Of a DNA stretch of 64,000 nt, positions 57,077 through 64,000 are shown in pieces. A program made the position numbers and the translations under genes. The DNA comes from Phycisphaerae bacterium (GTDB taxonomy: Bacteria; Planctomycetota; Phycisphaerae; Sedimentisphaerales; Anaerobacaceae): assembly GCA_012744475.1 (NCBI GenBank), contig JAAYBV010000017.1, positions 1 through 64,000 of the forward strand, given 5' to 3'. The notes under the pieces are model-generated. The model had not been told where the DNA came from and did not search any database. It worked only from the letters and a program-made list of their open reading frames with translations. Numbering within the stretch: the first letter of the stretch is position 1; every line of letters begins with the position of its first letter.

Positions 57077-57458
57077 GTACCTCCTGATCGGTGGCTATGC
57101 GGTGGGTTACCATGGATACCCACGGGCGACCGCCGATATGGACGTATGGATCGCGCTGGAGCGAGCCAATGCGGATAGGGTTGTCGCGGCGCTGAAGGAG
57201 TTTGGCTTCGATCAGCCGGAACTCTCGCCGGAGTTGTTCCTGCGGCCATGGCAGATCATCCGCCTCGGCATGCCACCGGTTCGGATCGAGATCGCAACGA
57301 CGATTTCCGGGGTCGATTTTGCCGATTGCTATGCCGACCGAGTTGAAGATGTACTCGATGGCGTTCCCGTCAGTCTCATCAGCCTCGCGCATCTGAAGAT
57401 CAACAAGAGAGCCTCCGGGCGACACCAGGATCTGGCCGATCTGGATGAGTTGCCCTGA
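57015..57458 (+). CDS. Nucleotidyltransferase-fold protein (AbiEii/DUF6036-like)
   Basis: The protein has 147 residues. VEYLLIGGYAVGYHGYPRATADMDVWI contains the G-G-x-A...D-x-D signature of nucleotidyltransferase-fold proteins. FLRPWQIIRLGMPPVRIEIATTISGVDF and LISLAHLKINKRASGRHQDLADL follow the pattern of AbiEii/DUF6036-like relatives. Such proteins are often toxins or accessory enzymes paired with a small upstream protein. The start MIHLPADF is preferred over an ATG 6 bp upstream. Translation probably depends on the overlapping upstream gene. Confidence 0.85.
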   Translation: MIHLPADFKEFLRLLSVHHVEYLLIGGYAVGYHGYPRATADMDVWIALERANADRVVAALKEFGFDQPELSPELFLRPWQIIRLGMPPVRIEIATTISGVDFADCYADRVEDVLDGVPVSLISLAHLKINKRASGRHQDLADLDELP

Positions 57459-57625
57459 CGCCATCGATTCATGCGACCTTCGCCACGTTCCCGGGCAGAT
57501 GCCTCAGACAGGCGACCACGTCAAACAAAGCCAATCTCGGCTTGGCAGGGTGAACGTTCGACGCGCCGAGTCGTGTGGGCGCGCCCGGCCCGCGACGAGG
57601 GACGAGCGGCGAGCCGGGCTCCGGG

Positions 57626-57654
57626 TTGACGTCACGCCCAGAGTGCCTTAGCAT
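57626..57654 (+). promoter_or_regulatory. Candidate purC promoter
   Basis: TTGACG (57626-57631) and TAGCAT (57649-57654) are 17 bp apart, with the purC start 47 bp downstream and AAGGA before the ATG. Confidence 0.5.
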
Positions 57655-57700
57655 GGCGGCTCATACAAAGGACATTCGGAACGGATTGTAAGGACTCGCG

Positions 57701-58600
57701 ATGGAAACCGTGCTTCAGACCAAGATCGCCGGCACCAAGCCGAGCCGGGGCAAAGTCCGCGACATCTACGACCTGGGCGACAAGCTGCTGATCGTGGCGA
57801 GCGACCGCATCAGCGCATTCGACGTCATCATGACCAACGGCATCCCGTACAAGGGGATTGTCCTGACGCAGATTTCGAAGTTCTGGTTCGACTTCCTCGC
57901 CGGCGTGGTCGAGCACCACCTGATCAGTGACGACGTGGCCGATTTCCCCAAGCCGTTCCGCGACCACGCCGACCAGCTCGCCGGGCGCAGCATGCTGGTC
58001 AAGAAGGTCAAAGTTCTGCCCATCGAGTGCGTCGTGCGCGGCTACCTGGCCGGATCAGGCTGGAAGGAGTACCAGACGAACGGGACGGTCTGCGGGGTGA
58101 AGCTCTCCGGTGGTCTGAAGCAGTGCGCCAAGCTGCCCGAGCCGATCTTCACGCCGGCCACCAAGGCCGAACTCGGCGCCCACGACGAGAACATCAGCTT
58201 CGAGCAGGCCGCCCAGATCATCGGCCGCGACAAGGTCACGTACGTCCGCGACCGCAGTATCGCGGTCTTCCGCAAGGCGAGCGACTACGCCGAGAGCAAA
58301 GGGCTGATCCTGGCCGACACGAAGTTCGAGTGGGGTCTGGTCGACGGCAAGATCATCCTGATCGACGAGGTGCTGACGCCCGACTCGTCACGGTTCTGGC
58401 CGGCCGACAAGTACCAGGCGGGCCGCGACCAGGAGAGCTTCGACAAACAGTTCGTCCGCAACTGGCTCGAAGAGATCAAGTTCAACAAGTCCGGCCCTGG
58501 CGTCGAGCTACCGCCCGAGATCGTCGCCAAGACCAGCGCCAAGTACATCGAAGCTTACGAACGCCTCACCGGCCGCAAGTTTGCTTTCGCTGGTTCGTAG
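57701..58600 (+). CDS. purC: Phosphoribosylaminoimidazole-succinocarboxamide synthase (PurC)
   Basis: The protein has 299 residues and joins aspartate to CAIR in purine synthesis. It is of the long single-domain (yeast Ade1-like) type. Landmarks are [93 protein letters not shown] and [18 protein letters not shown] precedes the ATG. It has its own promoter and terminator. Confidence 0.97.
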   Translation: METVLQTKIAGTKPSRGKVRDIYDLGDKLLIVASDRISAFDVIMTNGIPYKGIVLTQISKFWFDFLAGVVEHHLISDDVADFPKPFRDHADQLAGRSMLVKKVKVLPIECVVRGYLAGSGWKEYQTNGTVCGVKLSGGLKQCAKLPEPIFTPATKAELGAHDENISFEQAAQIIGRDKVTYVRDRSIAVFRKASDYAESKGLILADTKFEWGLVDGKIILIDEVLTPDSSRFWPADKYQAGRDQESFDKQFVRNWLEEIKFNKSGPGVELPPEIVAKTSAKYIEAYERLTGRKFAFAGS

Positions 58601-58683
58601 TGTGTCCGCAAGGGCACGAGGAGCGCCTTGTCCTTGCCCATCGGGATTGCTGCAAACCATTATAGAGTATGAAGATATCGCCA

Positions 58684-58716
58684 GGCCACCTCACAGAGAG
58701 GTGGCCGTTTCCTTTT
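58684..58716 (+). terminator. Rho-independent terminator after purC
   Basis: GGCCACCTC-ACAGA-GAGGTGGCC (58684-58706) is a perfect 9-bp stem followed by the T-rich GTTTCCTTTT. It lies 84 bp after the purC stop. Confidence 0.8.
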
Positions 58717-58845
58717 GGCGAGAAGAAGACAAACGGCGGATGTAGCGCGCCGCTTGCGGCCTCGGCGTGCATCGCGACGCGTTTTTCTGTAATCTGGAGG
58801 GTTGCGGATTGTCTCTATGGTGGAACCGGATGGCGGAGTCGGCGT

Positions 58846-59370
58846 TTGGATCGACACAGCGACACAGACCTGGTCGGGGCGGTGCGGCAGGGGGACCGCT
58901 CGGCGTACGCCGAGCTGGTCGAGAGGTACTACGGCAAGGTGTTTGTGGTGTGCTTCGCCGTGCTCGGCAACATCCACGACGCCGAGGACGTGGCGCAAGA
59001 TGCGATGATCGCGGGGCTCCAGAAGCTCCGCCAGCTCCGCGAGGCGGGGCAATTCGGCCCCTGGATCGCGCAGATCGCCCGGAATCTGAGCGTCAACCTC
59101 GTTCGCAAGAAGGCGGCAACTGAGAGAGCGTTGAACCGCAAGCCGACCGAGCCCGTCGAGCAGGCCGGACCGGATGATACGTTGCGGCAGGCCGTGGCCA
59201 AGCTTCCCATGGAGCTGCGCCTGCCGCTGGTGATGTATTACTTCGACGGCAAGGACGTCAAATCCGTCGCCGGCACGCTCGATATCTCCCCCTCGGCCGT
59301 CTACCTGAAACTGAAGACCGCGATCAGGCAGCTCCACGAAATCCTGACCGCAGATGGAGAACAACAATGA
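58846..59370 (+). CDS. ECF-family RNA polymerase sigma factor
   Basis: The protein has 174 residues. Sigma-2 is at about 10-80 (SDTDLVGAVRQGDRSAYAELVERYYGKVF, NIHDAEDVAQDAMI, GPWIAQIARNLSVNLVRKK) and sigma-4 at about 115-170 (LPMELRLPLVMYYFDGKDVKSVAGTLDISPSAVYLKLKTAI). A TTG start with GGCGGAG upstream is chosen; no ATG fits without unlikely sequence. It overlaps the anti-sigma gene by 4 bp. Confidence 0.92.
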   Translation: MDRHSDTDLVGAVRQGDRSAYAELVERYYGKVFVVCFAVLGNIHDAEDVAQDAMIAGLQKLRQLREAGQFGPWIAQIARNLSVNLVRKKAATERALNRKPTEPVEQAGPDDTLRQAVAKLPMELRLPLVMYYFDGKDVKSVAGTLDISPSAVYLKLKTAIRQLHEILTADGEQQ

Positions 59371-60095
59371 GCCAGCCATGCCATGACATGCAGGAACGAA
59401 TCCTCGATCTCGCGCTGGGCGCCTTGGATGCAGAGCAGACGCAAGAGGTGCAGAGGCATTTGGACACGTGCGAATCGTGTCGGCGCTTCGCGCAGGCGCT
59501 CACAGAGCAGGGCGAGTCGCTCGCGGCGCTGGGCCGGCGGGTTCAAGCCGACATGGACGCCCGTCGCGGCAGGGTGATTGAGGCCCTGCAAGGGGTCGCC
59601 CCGGCTCGACCGAGAGCGCTGCCGTTTGTCGGCCGGTTCGTAAGGGCCGCCGTCGCGGCGGTGCTGATACTGGGGGCCGGCATTGTCATCGGGCGCCTCA
59701 GCTCGCCCAAGTCCATCGATGTGGAGCAGCTTCGCGCCGATCTGCAGACATCCATCGTCGCCTCGCTCCAGCCGGCGGTGCGACAGGCAGTTCTGTCGGA
59801 TGTGGACGGGCGTCTGGAAGCGGCTCTGGCGGCTCGGGATGAACGCATTGCGACCGAGCTCGTCGAGCTGCTGCGGCAGGACCTTCGTGTCATCGCCGCC
59901 GAGTTGACGACCGGTTCCGAACGATTGGTGGACGAGCGGTTCGCCGACGTCGTGCAGCTCATCGAAGCGGCCCGCCAGACAGACCGGCGGCAGGTTGCCA
60001 AGGCCCTCGAACAAATCAGGACGCAGACCGGGATGGGGTTTGTGAGATTGGCCAGCCTCGCCGAAAGAACGCCGCCGGCCGGGCCAAACCAGTGA
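59367..60095 (+). CDS. Membrane anti-sigma factor with zinc-finger (zf-HC2)
   Basis: The protein has 242 residues. The N-terminal HC2-type zinc motif (HDM-x(n)-HLDTCESCRRF) is the sigma-binding anti-sigma domain. One transmembrane helix follows near 95 (FVRAAVAAVLILGAGIVIG). The periplasmic part is a long helical coiled coil (LQPAVRQAVLSDVDGRLEAALAARDERI). The 4-bp overlap with the ECF sigma gene shows a regulator pair. It probably senses an envelope signal controlling the following secreted-protein genes. Confidence 0.9.
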   Translation: MSQPCHDMQERILDLALGALDAEQTQEVQRHLDTCESCRRFAQALTEQGESLAALGRRVQADMDARRGRVIEALQGVAPARPRALPFVGRFVRAAVAAVLILGAGIVIGRLSSPKSIDVEQLRADLQTSIVASLQPAVRQAVLSDVDGRLEAALAARDERIATELVELLRQDLRVIAAELTTGSERLVDERFADVVQLIEAARQTDRRQVAKALEQIRTQTGMGFVRLASLAERTPPAGPNQ

Positions 60096-60150
60096 GGACC
60101 GGCGCCGACCGATTCAGAGAACGGGACACAACCTGTGAAGGGGTGACATC

Positions 60151-61815
60151 ATGAAGAGCAAGAAAACTGCGATTGCGACTCTGGCCCTGTGCGCCCTGAT
60201 TGTCTCCGGCATGGGGCAGGCCGCCGATTCCACAACCGATCCGCCGGGCCGAAAGACCCTCACGATCTCCGGGTCGATTGGCCTGCCCGGCGTAAGGCTT
60301 GTGGGTTTACCCGGGTCGCCTGTCACCGATGAGAACGGCGTGTACACGGCAGAGGTGGAATCCGGCTGGTCCGGCACCGTCACGCCACTGAAGGTGGGAT
60401 ACACCTTCTTGCCGCCGGCAAAGACATATTCGGCGCTCACCACGAATCTGAATAGCCAGGATTACCGCGCAGCGATAATCACCTTCGCGATTTCGGGCAA
60501 CGCGGGCTTGGCTGGAGTGACGATGGAGGGCTTGCCGGGCGATCCGATCACCGATGAGGACGGGTTCTACAGGGCGATGGTGGAATATGGCTGGTCGGGT
60601 GTGGTCCGTCCAAAGAAGGGCAATCGCAAGTTCAATCCCACCCAAAGGCAATACGAGAAGGTCAGCAAGAACCTCACGGATGAGGATTACACCCTTCAGA
60701 CGGTTGTCATCTCCGATCGGATTGCGTTCGGCGTCGAGCCGATCCAGGACGTGGTCGTCACCGCCGATCCGGGGGGCTACACCGCGACCACCGATTCGCA
60801 GGGCCGCTACCGCGTCGAAGTGCCCTACGGGTGGACCGGCAGGCTGCTGGTGTCCAAACCCGGCTTCGAGTTCGATCCGCCCGGCATTCCCTACAGTAAC
60901 GTCAGAGCCGACGTCATAAAGGGAGCAGAGCCTGACATGTCGGAACTCGAGCCCTTTCCTGAGCGGATGGATCATCCTCGCGTGTACGGCTCGCCGGTTG
61001 CACCGGGCGACGATGTGCTGGTGATCCCGACCGCGAGCGTCTCGGTCGATGAATTCGCCGAGACGAGCGAGGACATTCGCGTGATGCAGCAGATCCTGCG
61101 CGACATGCTCAGCGAGCCGCGCATGATCCTGGGCGTGCTGTACGACTACGGCGATTTCCTCGGTGCGGCGGGTCGCCGCAACGACGCTTTCTACTTGCAG
61201 GGCTATGGTGTGCTGTTCGTCATGGAGGTGGATTTCCCCCTGTCGCCTGCGGTCTCGCCGGATATCGACGCCGACCGGCAGCCGCAGACGCCTGTCGATC
61301 CGGTCTGGCAGCGGGCGCGGCAGAGGTTGTACTCGCCGCGCGATTCAGGTCTTCGGTCGAGAGTGCAGCCCAATCCGAGAGACCAAGTGAGTTTCGAGCA
61401 GTTCAAGGAAGACCTGATCGGGACGCTCAAGCACGCCGCCAACATCCGCCACGTCGATCCTAATGAGAGCATCATCCTGACCGTCGTCGGACAGAACGCA
61501 GACTACGGGCAGGCGGTCCCAGCGCCGAGCCGGGGCGGTTTCTCCGGCGGCGCGGGCGGTTACTTCGAGGGCGGCAGCTACAGCTACAGCGGCGGCAGTT
61601 TCGGCGCCGGCGGCGGCAGTTCCTACGGCGATTCCCGCTCGTACGTCCGCGGTTCGGGACGCGGACAAACGGTCCGCCGCACGCCGTCGGGCTTCGGGAC
61701 GCCGGCCACCACGGTCCTGACGATCCAGGCAAAGAAGGCCGACGTCGATGCCTTCTCAACCGGCCGAATCGATGCCGAGCAGTTCCGCCAACGCGTGAAG
61801 GTTTTCGCCTATTAG
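60151..61815 (+). CDS. Secreted protein with three Ig/carboxypeptidase-regulatory-like repeats
   Basis: The protein has 554 residues. A signal peptide (AIATLALCALIVSGMGQAA) is followed by three repeats with the pattern V-x-x-x-G-x-P-x-T/D-x-x-G-x-Y-x-x-x-V-x-x-G-W-S/T-G (about 35-95, 110-165, 190-250). A conserved-looking domain follows (about 280-390, ILRDMLSEPRMILGVLYDYG). A Gly/Ser/Tyr-rich low-complexity segment (about 450-500, GGSYSYSGGSFGAGGGSSYG) precedes the C-terminal segment TVLTIQAKKADVDAFSTGRI. It directly follows the sigma/anti-sigma pair. Function is unknown; a surface or matrix role is plausible. Confidence 0.75.
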   Translation: MKSKKTAIATLALCALIVSGMGQAADSTTDPPGRKTLTISGSIGLPGVRLVGLPGSPVTDENGVYTAEVESGWSGTVTPLKVGYTFLPPAKTYSALTTNLNSQDYRAAIITFAISGNAGLAGVTMEGLPGDPITDEDGFYRAMVEYGWSGVVRPKKGNRKFNPTQRQYEKVSKNLTDEDYTLQTVVISDRIAFGVEPIQDVVVTADPGGYTATTDSQGRYRVEVPYGWTGRLLVSKPGFEFDPPGIPYSNVRADVIKGAEPDMSELEPFPERMDHPRVYGSPVAPGDDVLVIPTASVSVDEFAETSEDIRVMQQILRDMLSEPRMILGVLYDYGDFLGAAGRRNDAFYLQGYGVLFVMEVDFPLSPAVSPDIDADRQPQTPVDPVWQRARQRLYSPRDSGLRSRVQPNPRDQVSFEQFKEDLIGTLKHAANIRHVDPNESIILTVVGQNADYGQAVPAPSRGGFSGGAGGYFEGGSYSYSGGSFGAGGGSSYGDSRSYVRGSGRGQTVRRTPSGFGTPATTVLTIQAKKADVDAFSTGRIDAEQFRQRVKVFAY

Positions 61816-61855
61816 GCTCTCCGCATATCGGTATGGAAAGAAGGGAAGTTTGCAC

Positions 61856-62491
61856 ATGAGACTGCAAGGACGGATCATGGCGCTATTCGGAACGGTCCTT
61901 TGCGTGATGATAGTCGCACCGTTGTCGCTTTCTCAGTCGCAGCCGCCACGAACGTCGGCGGAACAGAACATGAACGAAATCATGCGACGTCAGCAGGAGC
62001 AGACGGATCGACTTATCGCACGGCAGATGACGCAGCTCAAAGAGCGGGCCAAGCGCGAGGCCCGTCGGGCGGTCGACGAGTCGCGGCGGCAGTCCTGCGG
62101 CGCTACGCCTTCGCAATGGCGGTCGATTCGTCCCAGACTCCTGGCGGTGGAGAGCCTTCATGAAGAGATGCGCGCACGCCTGCGGCCGCAGGTTTCGTAC
62201 GATCTTTCGTCGGGCCCCCAACCCGTCACGAACTGCGAGTGGGCATGGAAGCCGCTCGTTGACAGGGAGCCCAATGAGCCGTTGACGGCAGCCGAGACCA
62301 CCTGCCAGAGGCTGCGCGACATGCTGGGCGATGAACAAACGCCGATCGAGTCGATCTGGGAACAGGTCGAACTGCTGCGCGCGCAGAGAAAGGCAGCGGC
62401 CGATCAGACACCCGACGCCGAAGAGGCGCTCCGCAAAGTTGCGACGCTTCGCCAGGAGGCGGCGCTGATGGCCCATGGCTGGTTGCAGTGA
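61856..62491 (+). CDS. Small secreted helical protein, paralog A
   Basis: The protein has 211 residues. A signal peptide (MALFGTVLCVMIVAPLSLS) leads to helices with GATPSQWRSIRPRLLAVESLH and a C-terminal segment ALRKVATLRQEAALMAHGWLQ. GAAGGGAAG lies upstream of the ATG. It shares both motifs with the next gene, so the two are tandem duplicates. The pattern (x-W-x-x-I-x-P and a helical hairpin) faintly recalls periplasmic Spy/LTxxQ proteins, but no family is assigned. It is part of the ECF sigma cluster. Confidence 0.7.
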   Translation: MRLQGRIMALFGTVLCVMIVAPLSLSQSQPPRTSAEQNMNEIMRRQQEQTDRLIARQMTQLKERAKREARRAVDESRRQSCGATPSQWRSIRPRLLAVESLHEEMRARLRPQVSYDLSSGPQPVTNCEWAWKPLVDREPNEPLTAAETTCQRLRDMLGDEQTPIESIWEQVELLRAQRKAAADQTPDAEEALRKVATLRQEAALMAHGWLQ

Positions 62492-62524
62492 GCCGTGCGA
62501 GGTGACAGTGGAGACGGACGGATC

Positions 62525-63268
62525 ATGAAGACGCGAAGATTCACGGCTGTGGCGTTCGCTGGCCTCATCACCTGTTCGATCGGATTTGCCTCGGCAGGAC
62601 CAGCGGAGCCGGAGACGCCCGATCCCAACATGATGCGCAATCCGCTCCTGCGTGCCTTTCTGGCCGACCGTGAGCCCCGCGAGAAAATCGAAGGGCAATT
62701 TGGCCGTCCCGAAGACTGCCGGAATGCGGTGATGCGCGAGCTGCTGGGAGCGACCGACGAGCAGTGGCAGCAGATCGAGCCGAAGTTCAGCGAGCTGGAG
62801 GCGGTGCGCGAACGGACGCGGGCGATTGTAGGCTCGTGGGTGGCCGGCGCCAGCTTTGGCGGAGGATCGGGAAGCAGTCACCGCGGCTCGCGAAACGGGG
62901 CAAGTGGCGGGTACAACGATTCGCGGCGCGTCCGGCGCAACGACCACACCCTGCCTCGGCGCCGCACCGTGCCTCCGCGATCCCCACAGCCCCCGGCGGG
63001 GGCGAACTACTCGTCTCTGGGGCCGTGGCGACCTTCACAAGGCCCGCCGAGCGCAAAGGTCACTCCAGGCGAGCGCCTCTGTGGAGAACTGCTCGATCTG
63101 ATCGATCGCGCCGATGCGAGCAGCGAGGAGATTCGCCAGAGAATGGCCCAGCTCGCCGCGTACCGCCGCAAAGCAGCGGAAGAAGTCAAGCAGGCCAAAG
63201 AGGCACTGCGCCAGGTCGTGACGCGTCGTCAGGAAGCCGCCCTCATCCTGATGGGCTATCTCGATTGA
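62525..63268 (+). CDS. Small secreted helical protein, paralog B
   Basis: The protein has 247 residues. A signal peptide (FTAVAFAGLITCSIGFASA) is followed by LLGATDEQWQQIEPKFSELEAVRERT, a Gly/Arg/Pro-rich linker (about 115-165) and ALRQVVTRRQEAALILMGYLD. The matching ends show it is a divergent duplicate of the preceding gene. The start MKTRRFT is chosen from the signal peptide. It is the last complete gene of the sigma/anti-sigma cluster. Confidence 0.7.
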   Translation: MKTRRFTAVAFAGLITCSIGFASAGPAEPETPDPNMMRNPLLRAFLADREPREKIEGQFGRPEDCRNAVMRELLGATDEQWQQIEPKFSELEAVRERTRAIVGSWVAGASFGGGSGSSHRGSRNGASGGYNDSRRVRRNDHTLPRRRTVPPRSPQPPAGANYSSLGPWRPSQGPPSAKVTPGERLCGELLDLIDRADASSEEIRQRMAQLAAYRRKAAEEVKQAKEALRQVVTRRQEAALILMGYLD

Positions 63269-63422
63269 CGCAATTCTGCAAAAAGGAGTGAAACACCGGG
63301 CCGTCGGGCGGATTGTACTATGGGGAGGTCGTGTCCGATGGAGATATGCAGGCTGACGGTCAGCGCAGATGGTGGACAAGAACAAGACACGTGCGAGGCG
63401 ATTCTTTTAAGGAGGCAATGCT

Positions 63423-64000
63423 ATGAGATGCGGAGGTTTCAAGATGCGGGTGGCTGTGGCGCTTTGTGTGATCATCGCGAGCGCCGCGTGGTCGGACGAG
63501 CGCGTGATCTATGTGGATGCGGCGGCGACGGGCGCCAACGACGGTTTGTCATGGGCCAATGCGTACCGCGACCTCCAGGATGCGCTGGCCGACGCGAACG
63601 AGGCAACGCCCGCCGTGATTCACGTCGCCCAGGGAACGTATAGCCCCGGCCCCGCCACGGGGGCAACTCGAGAATCCCGGGACGCCACGTTCCAGTTGTA
63701 CAACTACGTGACGCTGGAAGGGGGGTACGCTGGCGTGGCGAGGCCCGATCCGAACATGCGAGACGTCGACCGCCATCTGACCATTTTGAGCGGCGATTTG
63801 GCCGGCAATGACGGTCCCGAGGAGAACTGGGATGTGCCCGCGCGACAGGACAACTGTCGACGTGTGGTAACCGCTACCGGAACGGACGAGACCGCTGTCA
63901 TGGACGGCTTCACGGTCACCGGCGCTCGCGAGTACGGGATGTGGATGCAGCCTGGGAGTCCAAGCATCCACCGTTGCCGGTTCGTCGACAACGGTATCAC
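63423..64000 (+). CDS. Secreted beta-helix (polymorphic outer-membrane-like) protein, N-terminal part
   Basis: This frame runs off the window with at least 192 residues. AAGGAGG precedes the ATG. A signal peptide (KMRVAVALCVIIASAAWS) is followed by RVIYVDAAATGANDGLSWANAYRDLQDALADA, the entry motif of DUF1565/parallel beta-helix proteins. Beta-helix turns follow (VTLEGGYAGVARPDPN, AVMDGFTVTGAREYGMW, SIHRCRFVDNG). Such proteins are numerous on Planctomycetota surfaces. The 3' end is not seen. Confidence 0.85.
   Translation, partial: MRCGGFKMRVAVALCVIIASAAWSDERVIYVDAAATGANDGLSWANAYRDLQDALADANEATPAVIHVAQGTYSPGPATGATRESRDATFQLYNYVTLEGGYAGVARPDPNMRDVDRHLTILSGDLAGNDGPEENWDVPARQDNCRRVVTATGTDETAVMDGFTVTGAREYGMWMQPGSPSIHRCRFVDNGI

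Overview
This GC-rich 64 kb window looks like a chromosomal segment of a Planctomycetota bacterium, perhaps Phycisphaerae-like. The inference rests on gene content: Tat-exported Gfo/Idh/MocA and aldo/keto-reductase-like proteins, DUF1080 and ThuA domains, a giant BlaR1/M56-type protein, a beta-helix surface protein, and an ECF sigma/anti-sigma cluster. No rRNA operon, CRISPR array, prophage or intact insertion sequence was seen. One tRNA-Val(CAC) is present.

Layout. 1-9316 (minus strand) is a compact stress or signalling operon: TerB-like protein, Ser/Thr kinase, 540-aa protein with a weak J-like start, GrpE-like protein, long Hsp70 paralog, PP2C phosphatase, a Clp-N protein with a degenerate ATPase part, and a Clp-N protein cut off at its Walker A motif. 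9649-13842 holds tRNA-Val, nikR, a fused metX-metW gene and two unknowns. 14229-19059 holds a DUF1080 lipoprotein and a two-component pair (HDOD-histidine kinase; HTH-receiver). 19487-25029 (plus) is a tightly overlapping envelope operon: ArsR, MMPL/RND transporter, DUF2892, LolA-like protein, outer-membrane barrel. 26507-31354 is a sugar-metabolism-like set: Gfo/Idh, a triplicated DUF1080-ThuA protein, an AKR-like protein.

31592-36124 carries small accessory genes (a protease remnant, a DUF4160/DUF2442 pair, GntR plus slipin, a putative glycoside hydrolase) and blaI. blaI precedes a 3592-residue M56-type protein (36191-46969) that also carries Clp-N, LamG-like, Ig-like and thioredoxin-like parts. 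Next come a second Gfo/Idh, glycogen phosphorylase, a cupin and an HD protein. 52694-55484 is an Mrp/NifX/MinD/DUF5320/DUF134 cluster with two broken members. Then follow an AKR-like gene, a nucleotidyltransferase pair, purC, an ECF sigma/anti-sigma cluster with secreted proteins, and a partial beta-helix protein at the right edge.

The most unusual structural feature is the density of short palindromic repeats. One 28-bp family has 12 copies here. Several lie in frame inside genes and encode variants of the peptide R/G-A-N-D/N-Y/H-S-P-L-L, and three supply a stop codon. Other palindromic families lie between genes or inside them. The best candidate for an undescribed functional system is the Hsp70/GrpE/kinase/phosphatase/Clp-N/TerB operon.
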